Of a stretch of 32,066 nucleotides of DNA, positions 24,763 to 31,546 are shown piece by piece. A program made the position numbers and the translations under genes. This stretch comes from Leptospiraceae bacterium. Its GTDB lineage: Bacteria; Spirochaetota; Leptospiria; Leptospirales; Leptonemataceae. The notes under the pieces were generated by a model. That model was not told where the DNA came from. It made no database searches and saw only the letters and a program-made list of their open reading frames with translations. The DNA lies in contig JANXCF010000005.1 of the NCBI GenBank assembly GCA_025059995.1, forward strand, positions 188,006 to 220,071. The letters run 5' to 3'. Position 1 is the stretch's first letter, and the number at the start of each line of letters is the position of its first letter.

Positions 24763-25638
24763 ATGACAAGAAAACAAATAGAAGAAACTTCTATAGAACG
24801 ATATATTGATGTAGTAGCGACTCCTCAAAGAGCATATCGTGCCGTTACATCACAAACAGAGTTACGAAAATGGTGGGCGCCACGTGTAATCATGGCTAAA
24901 AACATCGTGTCCCACAAATCAGGAAAAGACATGAAGATGATTCTCACGAATTACCGAGAAAATGAGTTTGTTCGTTATAAATTTTATGGCTTAGATTGGA
25001 AGGATCAGCCAGAAACCATCATAGCAATTGAGATACATGAAAAAGGGGTCCGAAGAAAGGACAAGGGAGAAGGAATCCGAATCCATGTCTATCACGAAGG
25101 TTGGATCCGAGAAGATTACAAGAAAGAATATGAAGAAATTTGGGACAAAGCCTTAAATTCTTTAAAAATCCTCCTAACCGAAGAAAAGATCGTTCATTGG
25201 TGGGAAAAGGAAAAACGAAAAGGAGACTTCAAATCAGCAAATTTACAAGTAATAAGAGAATTCATCCAAAAAATGGATGATGAAACTAAGAATAAAAAAG
25301 ACAAAAAGAAAGCATCGAAAATTCTATGGCAGATCTTCCAAGAGTTGGATCCTCTGGGGGAATGGTATTGCAAAGATAGTTTTACGGAAATCGAATTCTA
25401 TGCAAGAGGACAAAAAATTTTTGGAGCTCTAAAAAGCGGTTATATTGTGATGAGTTGGAGGGAACTAGAACCCATCTTGGGAAGGAATCTCCAAGATTTT
25501 GCGGATCGATTCAGCATTGAGCAAAATCACATGGAAATCCATGTAGGACAAAATTACGAAAAAATTCCCGCAGTCGATATTATTCCTGATTTATTCATTC
25601 GATGGTGTATCGACGTCATTCAACATAAAAATAATTAG
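24763..25638 (+). CDS. AHSA1/SRPBCC-like protein of unknown role
   Basis: 291 aa, soluble. The N-terminal ~145 residues have the AHSA1/SRPBCC layout: IERYIDVVATPQRAYRAVTS, LRKWWAPRVIMAKN, and a terminal amphipathic helix (IWDKALNSLKILLTEE) preceded by HVYHEGW. A lysine-rich linker (KNKKDKKKASK) joins a second part of about 110 residues that may be a degenerate copy (LDPLGEWYCKDSFTEIEFYA). The protein lies between ilvB and an ACT protein with gaps of one base on each side, so the three are probably cotranscribed. SRPBCC domains bind hydrophobic ligands or assist chaperones. A link to acetolactate synthase is suggested only by position. Confidence 0.55.
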   Translation: MTRKQIEETSIERYIDVVATPQRAYRAVTSQTELRKWWAPRVIMAKNIVSHKSGKDMKMILTNYRENEFVRYKFYGLDWKDQPETIIAIEIHEKGVRRKDKGEGIRIHVYHEGWIREDYKKEYEEIWDKALNSLKILLTEEKIVHWWEKEKRKGDFKSANLQVIREFIQKMDDETKNKKDKKKASKILWQIFQELDPLGEWYCKDSFTEIEFYARGQKIFGALKSGYIVMSWRELEPILGRNLQDFADRFSIEQNHMEIHVGQNYEKIPAVDIIPDLFIRWCIDVIQHKNN

Positions 25639-25639
25639 C

Positions 25640-26236
25640 ATGATTCAATTTGAATGCTATCCATTAAGTGAAAGAAATATTTACTTAAAAATCGTCACCG
25701 ATCATACGGAACGAGGTACCTTGTATCGATTAGCAACGGCAATCTTCGTGATGGGAATGGATATTCATTCGGGAGACATCAAGACCAAACAAGACGAAGA
25801 AGGAAAAGAATATTCTGAGGACGTATTCATTTTAAGAAATCCAAAGGAACTAAAGGCATTTGGTGATTTTGCCGCACAATTAGGGGTTTTGATGGAAAGC
25901 CTTTTGAATCGAGATTCGGATCCAGAACAGCTCTTGGCAATGAATCCAGAAAGGAAACTTCCTGATATCAAAGAAATCTTCAGTTCTAATTTTGATTTTA
26001 TCATAGAAGAAATCCCAAAAAAGAATCAAATTTTATTCTACTTTGAGGCAAAAGATCGTCCCGGTTTATTATTAAGCATCACGAAGTTTTTGTATGAAAA
26101 CAAAATCAACATTATCGAAGCTACTATTCGCACAGAATATGATGACATCGCAAAAGATAGTTTTATTTTAGAATACGATAATAAAGAGTCTTTAAAAAAA
26201 TTAAAAAGTGAAATCCAACAATTCTTGAACGTTTGA
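25640..26236 (+). CDS. Two-ACT-domain protein downstream of ilvB
   Basis: 198 aa. Two ACT domains: residues 10-95 (NIYLKIVTDHTERGTLYRLA, VMGMDIHSGDIKT) and 120-198 (ILFYFEAKDRPGLLLSITKF, NKINIIEATIRTEYDDIAKD). The second matches the GlnD/RelA-type ACT consensus (DRPGLL). IlvH, the usual acetolactate synthase small subunit, also has ACT domains but is ~160 aa and begins with a different signature. Given its place two genes after ilvB, a regulatory subunit or amino-acid sensor for the pathway is reasonable; an unrelated ACT sensor is the alternative. It converges on the next gene with one base between stops. Confidence 0.6.
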   Translation: MIQFECYPLSERNIYLKIVTDHTERGTLYRLATAIFVMGMDIHSGDIKTKQDEEGKEYSEDVFILRNPKELKAFGDFAAQLGVLMESLLNRDSDPEQLLAMNPERKLPDIKEIFSSNFDFIIEEIPKKNQILFYFEAKDRPGLLLSITKFLYENKINIIEATIRTEYDDIAKDSFILEYDNKESLKKLKSEIQQFLNV

Positions 26237-26237
26237 A

Positions 26238-27128
26238 TCAATATTTCTGATATTGAACATACCACTGATTCATTTTCTCTAAAATTTTCTTTGTATTATC
26301 GCTAATTTCCATCAAGGAAGGAGGGATGTCCCGTAAAGGCTTATGTTCTCTTTCAAAAGCAGGAATACGATAGTATAGATCTTCGAATTTCTTCGAAGAC
26401 TCTAAAAGATTCATAAACATTTCTCGAAAGTGGCGATAGATTTCAAATCTTTTATAGTAGTTCATTCGTTCTTCTTGAGGAATGCTTTCGATTTTCTTTC
26501 GAACACGTTCAGGAAGCCTTAAAAGATAATCTTCTAAGTTTTTTGGGTAGTATAAAAGTTCTTTGAGGATTTTTATCGCATCATCATTTTTGTTAAAAAC
26601 CTTGATTTCGATCTCTTTTTGCAAATTTATGAAAGAACTCATCAAGGTAGAAATCCTTTGGATAACAGAAGACCGTTCCAAGATCTTTTCTACTGCTTTT
26701 AAACTTTCAATGGCTTTTTTGGACTCTCTTTCTAATTCTTTGTAGAATTCATTTTCAATGACTAAGGTTGTATCGTCTTTGTTTTCAAATTCATGATTGA
26801 CTTCTTGCATAAAATTTTCAACTTTTGAGCTTTCAGTTTGATGGGATTGAGAAAAACTGTCATCGATTTGAATATCATCTATTAGAGAATCTTCCATAGA
26901 TTTATTTTTTAGGATTTCTTCTCGGACCTTCATTGCTTCATAGTAAGAACTCGCCAGACGAACGAATTGAACTTCTCTTGTGTTAAAGTCAAACTTCACT
27001 GCATACTTTCTTCCGTGAGCATCGATGAACTTTTTATTCAAATCTCGAATGGAAAGTTTTTTCGGATCAATATCTTCGATGGAACGAATGTAAATGTATT
27101 CCTTTTGAGGGTTGGATTTTTTGTCCAT
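26238..27128 (-). CDS. Unrecognised soluble, mostly helical protein
   Basis: 296 aa. No family is recognised. The N-terminal ~85 residues (YIYIRSIEDIDPKKLSIRDL, DAHGRKYAVKFDFNTREVQF) look like a small alpha/beta domain. The region 95-150 is acidic and low in hydrophobics. The rest is charged and helical (EFYKELERESKKAIESLKAV, LPERVRKKIESIPQEERMNY) with coiled-coil potential. There is no signal peptide or membrane helix. It is 16 bases downstream of hslO and likely cotranscribed with it. Confidence 0.6.
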   Translation of the reverse strand: MDKKSNPQKEYIYIRSIEDIDPKKLSIRDLNKKFIDAHGRKYAVKFDFNTREVQFVRLASSYYEAMKVREEILKNKSMEDSLIDDIQIDDSFSQSHQTESSKVENFMQEVNHEFENKDDTTLVIENEFYKELERESKKAIESLKAVEKILERSSVIQRISTLMSSFINLQKEIEIKVFNKNDDAIKILKELLYYPKNLEDYLLRLPERVRKKIESIPQEERMNYYKRFEIYRHFREMFMNLLESSKKFEDLYYRIPAFEREHKPLRDIPPSLMEISDNTKKILEKMNQWYVQYQKY

Positions 27129-27144
27129 AAAAACTCCTAATACC

Positions 27145-28071
27145 TTATAAATTGTTTTTTTTCATAAACAATTTTTGTATATCATTTTCATTGAAAGTAT
27201 ATTTTTTTTTACAAAATTCGCAAGTAATTTCTACTTTGCCTTCTTCTTTTAAAATTGCATGGATTTCGTCTTTGCCGAGCGTAAAGATCACTTCTTCAAT
27301 TTTCTCCAAGCTACAATCACAATAAAAAAATAAGTTCCCCGTCTGTAGGATTTCTACTCGATACTGCTGATGGAAGGTTCTTTTTTGATTTGTTTGATGC
27401 TCATAAAACAGAGTTTGAAAGAAAGTAGGAAAATCCGTTTTTTGTATGAAATTTGCCAAAGCATCAATCTGATCGAAAGAAGTATCAGGCAGAGCTTCGA
27501 AAAAATATCCAAAGATTTCTACTGGCTTTTGGGGTTGGTATTTGTCATAAAGAGAAAAAATCCCTACAAAGGCATTCACTTGATCGGATTTGCTAATGTA
27601 TTCTTCGATATTTTTCGAAAAGGGGACCTTCCTCATTTCCACCGCCGAAGAATAAATCTTTTTACTCGTCATTTTGAATTTGTTGACTTGAAGTATCCCT
27701 TCCCCCTTTCCTTGATGGAGTTCTCCCTCCCATTCCGCATCAGGAGGAGAAATAATCCCTCGAACCCCTCCATAACTATTAGCAAAAGCAATGATTCTTT
27801 TTATGACTCCATCACTGTGGATTTGGATCCCAATTTGTTCGTGAAACTCTTTGATTTCTCGAGAAGTGAGTAAAAACGCCCCCATGATCACTTCCCCCAA
27901 CAACGCCTGAGCTTGTATCGATAGTTCTTGGAGCTGACGGATTTCTTTCAGAGCTTCTTTCAGTTGAGCAAACACAAACCGAACGTTCAACTCAGGGATT
28001 ATTCCACGAACAAAAAGGTCCTGCTGATTGTTTTTATTAAACTGAAACAAAAACTTGATTTCTTTCTCCAT
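27145..28071 (-). CDS. hslO: Redox-regulated chaperone Hsp33
   Basis: Holdase chaperone activated by oxidation and unfolding, 308 aa. The C-terminal redox switch holds four zinc-binding cysteines as C-x-C (FFYCDCSLEKIE) and C-x2-C (TCEFCKKKYTF). The N-terminal domain shows HQGKGEGILQV and the EMRKVPFSKNIEEYISKSDQ segment before the hinge, as in the family. Met1 is followed by EKEIKFLFQFNKNN. It heads a two-gene run with an unrecognised gene and marks the last intact core gene before the degraded CRISPR-Cas region. Confidence 0.93.
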   Translation of the reverse strand: MEKEIKFLFQFNKNNQQDLFVRGIIPELNVRFVFAQLKEALKEIRQLQELSIQAQALLGEVIMGAFLLTSREIKEFHEQIGIQIHSDGVIKRIIAFANSYGGVRGIISPPDAEWEGELHQGKGEGILQVNKFKMTSKKIYSSAVEMRKVPFSKNIEEYISKSDQVNAFVGIFSLYDKYQPQKPVEIFGYFFEALPDTSFDQIDALANFIQKTDFPTFFQTLFYEHQTNQKRTFHQQYRVEILQTGNLFFYCDCSLEKIEEVIFTLGKDEIHAILKEEGKVEITCEFCKKKYTFNENDIQKLFMKKNNL

Positions 28072-28160
28072 TTATGCTTTTTTTATCCAAAAGCCAAAAA
28101 AAGCAAACAGTTTCATTTTTTTCATATGCAGGGTTGTGAGCGCCCAAATTGACCGCAAAA

Positions 28161-28607
28161 TCACCCTTTTGAGCTCTTTTTTATTTTTTTCTTACTCAAA
28201 TTAGAATTTAGAATCTGGAACAAAAACGAAACACTTATTCGAAAAAAGCTTGTAATTTTTCTCGAGGTCGTTTCATCTGTTTTGCTTCTTGTTAGCCGAA
28301 GCCGTAGGCAAGAAACCTGCAAGAGATAAATTTTCCTGATTTTGTTAGAAAACAATTTGATTTCAATAGAATATGCGGTTTCTGTTTCGAAATATAAATC
28401 CACTATGCCATAGATTTGGTAATTGTGAGAGATAACGAATTCATGCCTTACGATTTTTGAATTTGGAAAACTCAAATTTTTCAACATTCGCTTTTGAAGG
28501 TTTCTTGATTTAAGCTTTTGATAATCCCTGCCTTGTTTCAAAGTGAGAATATCTTTTGAAACTTCATAATTATGAAAAAGAAAATAAGAAATCCTCCGTA
28601 CCCTCAA
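28161..28607 (-). pseudogene. cas4: Degraded cas4 (RecB-like nuclease) of a type II-B CRISPR locus
   Basis: About 148 codons. The core PD-(D/E)XK nuclease signature is visible: IYGIVDLYFE with the metal-binding aspartate and YSIEIKLFSNKIRKIYLLQV with the E-x-K pair. Just after, near 28310, the frame goes wrong: this frame reads SCLRLRLTRSK, while the neighbouring frame reads LAYGFG, a stop, then QEAKQMKRPREKLQAFFE, which has the helical character expected after the QL/YA motif of Cas4. The N-terminal and C-terminal iron-sulfur cysteines of Cas4 are not seen. It follows cas2 directly (stop and start adjoin), the native order cas9-cas1-cas2-cas4. Almost certainly inactive. Confidence 0.65.
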
Positions 28608-28892
28608 TCATAGAATCAAAAATTTTTTCAACAGCTCCAAGTTGGTATGGCCAAAGTGGTGATCACGTATCATTTTCGAAAAAGGCACATCCACAAGAAA
28701 TTCCTTATCTTCTTTTAAATTCGATGGAACTCTCGCACTATGGCACGTTTCTCGGAGGGAAGTAAAAAACCCAAAAAACTGACTTTTGGAGATACGGATT
28801 AGCCCTTCCTTTTTGAGAGTTTTGATTAACTTATTTTTTCGCTTGTTATCTTGGACGTCATAACCAATAATCACTTCGGTTTCGATGTTCAT
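28608..28892 (-). pseudogene. cas2: cas2 with two compensating one-base indels
   Basis: 94 codons, uninterrupted by stops. The first part is a clear Cas2: VIIGYDVQDNKRKNKLIKTL, then LIRISKSQFFGF. The next ~17 residues (FTSLRETCHSARVPSN) do not fit. Reading the same DNA in the adjacent frame gives LLPSEKRAIVREFHRI, an ideal Cas2 helix, after which the original frame again fits (LKEDKEFLVDVPFSKM to LELLKKFLIL). One extra T at the T6 run (28764-28769) and one missing T near 28717-28719 explain this. The protein would keep its length but lose its central helix, so Cas1 binding and activity are doubtful. The ATG follows the plausible ribosome-binding sequence AGGTGGTGAAC. Confidence 0.75.
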
Positions 28893-28945
28893 TGTTCACC
28901 ACCTGAAAACATAAGGTTTATATGTTAACGATATAACCGCATATT

Positions 28946-29026
28946 TTATATTATTCTCTTTTGCATGATGGTTTCGAGTTGGTATTGCTTATTTCCGTAG
29001 GTGTAAGTTAGATGGAAAGTTTCCAT
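28946..29026 (-). pseudogene. cas1: C-terminal scrap of cas1
   Basis: 26 codons reading METFHLTYTYGNKQYQLETI then MQKRII and a stop. The pattern (beta-strand, N-G-K-x-Y-x-L, then an amphipathic helix) resembles the C-terminal segment of Cas1 proteins before the last helix. It lies exactly between the cas9 remains and cas2, where cas1 belongs in type II-B loci. The rest of cas1 (~300 codons) has been deleted, and the remaining piece overlaps the end of the cas9 fragment in another frame. Short, so the call rests on position as much as on sequence. Confidence 0.45.
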
Positions 29027-30608
29027 GATTGTATCTTTGCGGAATTTTTCTCAAGTTCTTTTTCTATCAGTTTGTAGAGCTCGAAGACTTTTCTTTCAAG
29101 GATTTTTACTACTTGTGAGTCAATCGGACGAATAGCATCTGCGGCAAGACGTTTTGCTATAGCATTTTGATTTTGATTTAATTCTGATCGAAGTTCATTT
29201 TCCAATGTGCAAGCCATACAGGTCTTATAGAACCCACTTCGTTCTTCATTTAAAACACCATAAAGTTGAATATAGAGAAATGGATTATTGTAGCGATTAC
29301 TTGATTCTCTCGAGATAAGAGAAATTCTTTAAGATTTTTTCTTTTAGAGTATTTCCTTGATTATGGTTTTGGCTTTTTTCAAGAGGATATACACTTAAAT
29401 AAATTTCTTTTTCTTTTTTTCGTCTTCTGACAAATTCCTTTTTTTGTTTCGTATTTCATTAAAGCGAATCTTGAAGAAGTTTTTATACTCTGTGCTATAT
29501 TTTATATTTCGCTAAGTCTTTGATTACATTGATTAACTTCCGTATCTCGCTTATTGATTTTGATGGTTTCATTATTTAAAAGTTCAATAAGTCTGTTTAT
29601 TTCATCTTTGGTTTTCAGTCCTGGGATTTGTTTAAGGATTTCTTCTTTTGCGTTTTTTTGGGTTTGGGTTTACAATTGCATTTTTGAAAGAGTTGATGCT
29701 CAGGATGGTTAGAAATCCATAAACCTTTTTGAGCAATCTTTTCTAAATCATAATAGTCCTTCGCTAAGCTTAGAAACTCTTGGTGTTCTTCTTCAGTTAG
29801 AATTCGAAAATCTTAGATTTGTTTTTGGACTTTGTCTATTTTTTTCTTTTACTTTTTTAGGGAAAACCAAATCATCTTTAGAAAATGCCGCTTGCAATCT
29901 CCACTTCAATGGATCATCCTTTAAGGTTTGATCTAAGTCTAATTGGAGTAAGATTGATTCCATAAAAACTTTTAATTTAGAATTTCCTTTTTTTAGATGC
30001 TCAAGGATTGTTTTTATTTCATGACGTGTATTATTAATATTAGAATTTAATACACTGATTCCCAAACTCGTAAACCAGTTAGAACTTCGAACAATATCAG
30101 ATTGTAAAATCTTAATAAAAATTTTTTTCAATTGGAATTGGGATATTTTTTGTTTAAATACTCTTCATTCAATCTCAGGCTTTGGCATTTTGGAGGTCTT
30201 CAGTTATTTTGTTTTTCAAAAAGAGGAATCGTAGTTGTTGGTTCAGTTTCTAACAAGAAATCCAAAATATCTTTCTTACGAGATTTTAAGGTTTGGATGT
30301 AATTTTTTTTATATTCTGCTTCTCGTTCATTTTCTGGTCTCCAACTTCTCAACCATCGAAGGAAGAGTTTTTTCAATTTCTCTGCATCCCACTAAAATGA
30401 GAGATAAAGGTTTCTATTCACTTTCGTTTTCTTTGAGTATTTCAGGAATTTCTATTTCAAACTTCTCTTCAAATTCTTTAAGAGTTATTTTGTTCAGCTC
30501 ATCATTTTCAGAAATGAACGTATATCCCCGCTGATTCAGAAGACCTAACACAAAATCATAAATATTTTCGGATTTGCTGTGTCCAATAAGAGTTTCAGTA
30601 TCCTCCAT
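29008..30608 (-). pseudogene. cas9: Fragmented cas9 of type II-B (Csx12/Cas9b)
   Basis: Pieces in several frames, in order along the strand, match Francisella novicida Cas9 as I remember it. At 30608-30414: FVLGLLNQRGYTFISEN (Fn: SFLFNRRGFSFITDG). At 30391-30128: DFLLETEPTTTIPLFEKQNN, an in-frame TGA at 30200-30202, then RPPKCQSLRLNEEYLNKKYPN (Fn: TIPPYLDNNNRKPPKCQSL). At 30131-29793: a REC-type helical piece. At 29806-29615: LFQKCNCKPKPK (Fn: YCNHKPRQK). At about 29300-29008: TCMACTLEN and AKRLAADAIRPIDSQVVK (Fn: TCAVC and AQRLPAIPTRIVDGAVKK). The RuvC-I strand, bridge helix, RuvC-II, HNH, RuvC-III and PAM-interacting parts are missing. At least five frame changes and a stop show it is dead. 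Confidence 0.8.
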
Positions 30609-30668
30609 AACGCCCCCAAATCCCCTACTCACCACCCACCAGCATAACCCATCTATATGATCATAATC

Positions 30669-30900
30669 TCACCTCACTATCATTCCTATACCACCGCTTA
30701 AAAACATGCTCGTTGTCATAACCTTGAACATCGGCTCCTTTTGTGTATTCTCGAACTTCACGCTTCTTGCATACTCACCAAACCACCGCTTAAAACCTAA
30801 AAGACGAAAAGAAACTCTCCACATGCCACCGCCTTCCATACCCATTTTTCTCTTTCCTTCGCTTCCTATTCTTTGTTATAATCTTCCAGTCTTTCTTCAT
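30669..30900 (-). mobile_element. C-terminal remnant of a DDE transposase, frameshifted
   Basis: In one frame from 30900: KNGYGRRWHVESFFSSFR. After a shift near 30795-30806 the next frame continues RWFGEYARSVKFENTQKEPM then FKVMTTSMF, ending at the TGA at 30669-30671. Together this is the tail of an IS4/IS5-type transposase (Y-x-[RK]-R-W-x-V-E-x-x-F-S with the catalytic glutamate, then R-x-F-G-E). Seven extra bases (TTTTAAG) between AGG and CGG would account for the shift. No terminal inverted repeats or target duplications are seen. It lies about 60 bases before the truncated cas9 start, so it may have caused the truncation. Confidence 0.6.
30690..30795. repeat. 14-base direct repeat flanking part of the transposase remnant
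   Basis: ACCACCGCTTAAAA occurs at 30690-30703 and 30782-30795, 92 bases apart. The second copy lies at the transposase frameshift. It could be a duplication scar; with only two copies, chance is possible. Confidence 0.45.
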
Positions 30901-31027
30901 GGGGTGATGTTATCTCACAAACTTAATGTTAGACACAGCAAAATTAAAACATAAAAGTTCAAAAAATCCGCATGGCTAAGCCATTTGTGGTCTTTTCAGT
31001 TCCTCTTCTCTTTCTATAAATAGCGCG

Positions 31028-31066
31028 GGTTTACATCGTAAACCAGAAAGGTCTATAACCTTTAGA
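31028..31066. other. Tandem small hairpins after the hsdS remnant
   Basis: GGTTTAC/GTAAACC with loop ATC (31028-31044) and AAAGGT/ACCTTT with loop CTATA (about 31047-31063) lie side by side just past the hsdS stop on the minus strand. Neither is followed by a clear T-run, so termination is doubtful. Their role is unknown. Confidence 0.35.
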
Positions 31067-31367
31067 GCTCGCCTCTGAAAGCTCTGTCGAGCACGGACTT
31101 TTCGAGGAGTTCTGTTTTCTCTTCCATCTGCTTTTTTTCTCTGAGGATTTCTCTTACTATGCGGTGGACTTGCTCAAGCTTCTGGACTATGCGTTTTTGT
31201 TCTTGAAGAGGGGGGAGGGGATACCTGCCATTATAGGAAATGATTGAGGGTGAAATATTAAAACAATGGTAGGATAATGACATATGTGTGGTGTGGTATG
31301 GTATGCTATAATGAATGTAAGTGTTGAGCAGGTGAAAATAGACATGACTTGGACTTATATTGAGCAT
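31062..31367 (-). pseudogene. hsdS: C-terminal remnant of a type I restriction specificity subunit
   Basis: From about 31232 downward the frame reads YPLPPLQEQKRIVQKLEQV, then a long coiled-coil helix, ending LEKSVLDRAFRGEL and a stop. P-[IL]-P-P-L-x-E-Q-x-x-I-V and the final S-[IV]-L-x-x-A-F-x-G-x-L are the standard end of HsdS. The complete protein is about 400 aa with two target-recognition domains; here only the last ~55 residues remain. The upstream 45 codons of the open frame (to a start at 31367) are histidine- and serine-rich and unlike HsdS, so they are probably not coding. No hsdM or hsdR is adjacent. Confidence 0.75.
31304..31312 (+). promoter_or_regulatory. Extended -10 promoter candidate for the methyltransferase gene
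   Basis: TGC followed by a perfect TATAAT (31307-31312) makes an extended -10 element. No good -35 is visible, which such promoters tolerate. It is about 235 bases upstream of the methyltransferase ATG and is the only strong promoter-like signal in this gap. Confidence 0.4.
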
Positions 31368-31395
31368 TTGAATTTATATTATGTAAGTGATTTTT

Positions 31396-31518
31396 ATGAG
31401 GCTAAAAACAGGCAAGGCAGCAAAAATCTGGCTTATAGCGACAGAACAATCCAACTTCATTGTGGGGGTGGAAGAAAAAGAGCGAATAAAAAGGTTAATA
31501 TGTTATTCAGATATTTAG
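31396..31518 (+). CDS. Possible small ORF before the methyltransferase gene
   Basis: 40 codons, MRLKTGKAAKIWLIATEQSN onward, ending CYSDI. Its composition (alternating charged and hydrophobic residues) looks protein-like, but no family is recognised and there is no good ribosome-binding site. A longer competing frame from 31284 to 31550 covers the same bases and overlaps the methyltransferase start as ATGA, but its product is basic and cysteine/histidine-containing in a way that looks non-coding. At most one is real. It could also be the remnant of a longer gene. Confidence 0.25.
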   Translation: MRLKTGKAAKIWLIATEQSNFIVGVEEKERIKRLICYSDI

Positions 31519-31546
31519 TAAAAAACAATACGAGAAAAGAGGAACA

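Noticed and set aside
26238-26256. Hairpin TCAATAT/ATATTGA between convergent stops
   Set aside because: AT-only, weak stem with no T-run on either strand; not convincing as a terminator.
27370-27873. 167-codon open frame antisense to hslO
   Set aside because: It mirrors a well-supported Hsp33 gene and its product resembles no protein; a shadow of the real frame.
30235-30534. 99-codon plus-strand open frame
   Set aside because: Antisense to cas9 fragments that have recognisable matches on the minus strand.
30706-30954. 82-codon plus-strand open frame
   Set aside because: The opposite strand shows a transposase tail across the same bases; the product here is proline/leucine-rich with no family resemblance.
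30973-30985. ATGGC-TAA-GCCAT palindrome
   Set aside because: Five-base arms only; common by chance and without a flanking T-run.
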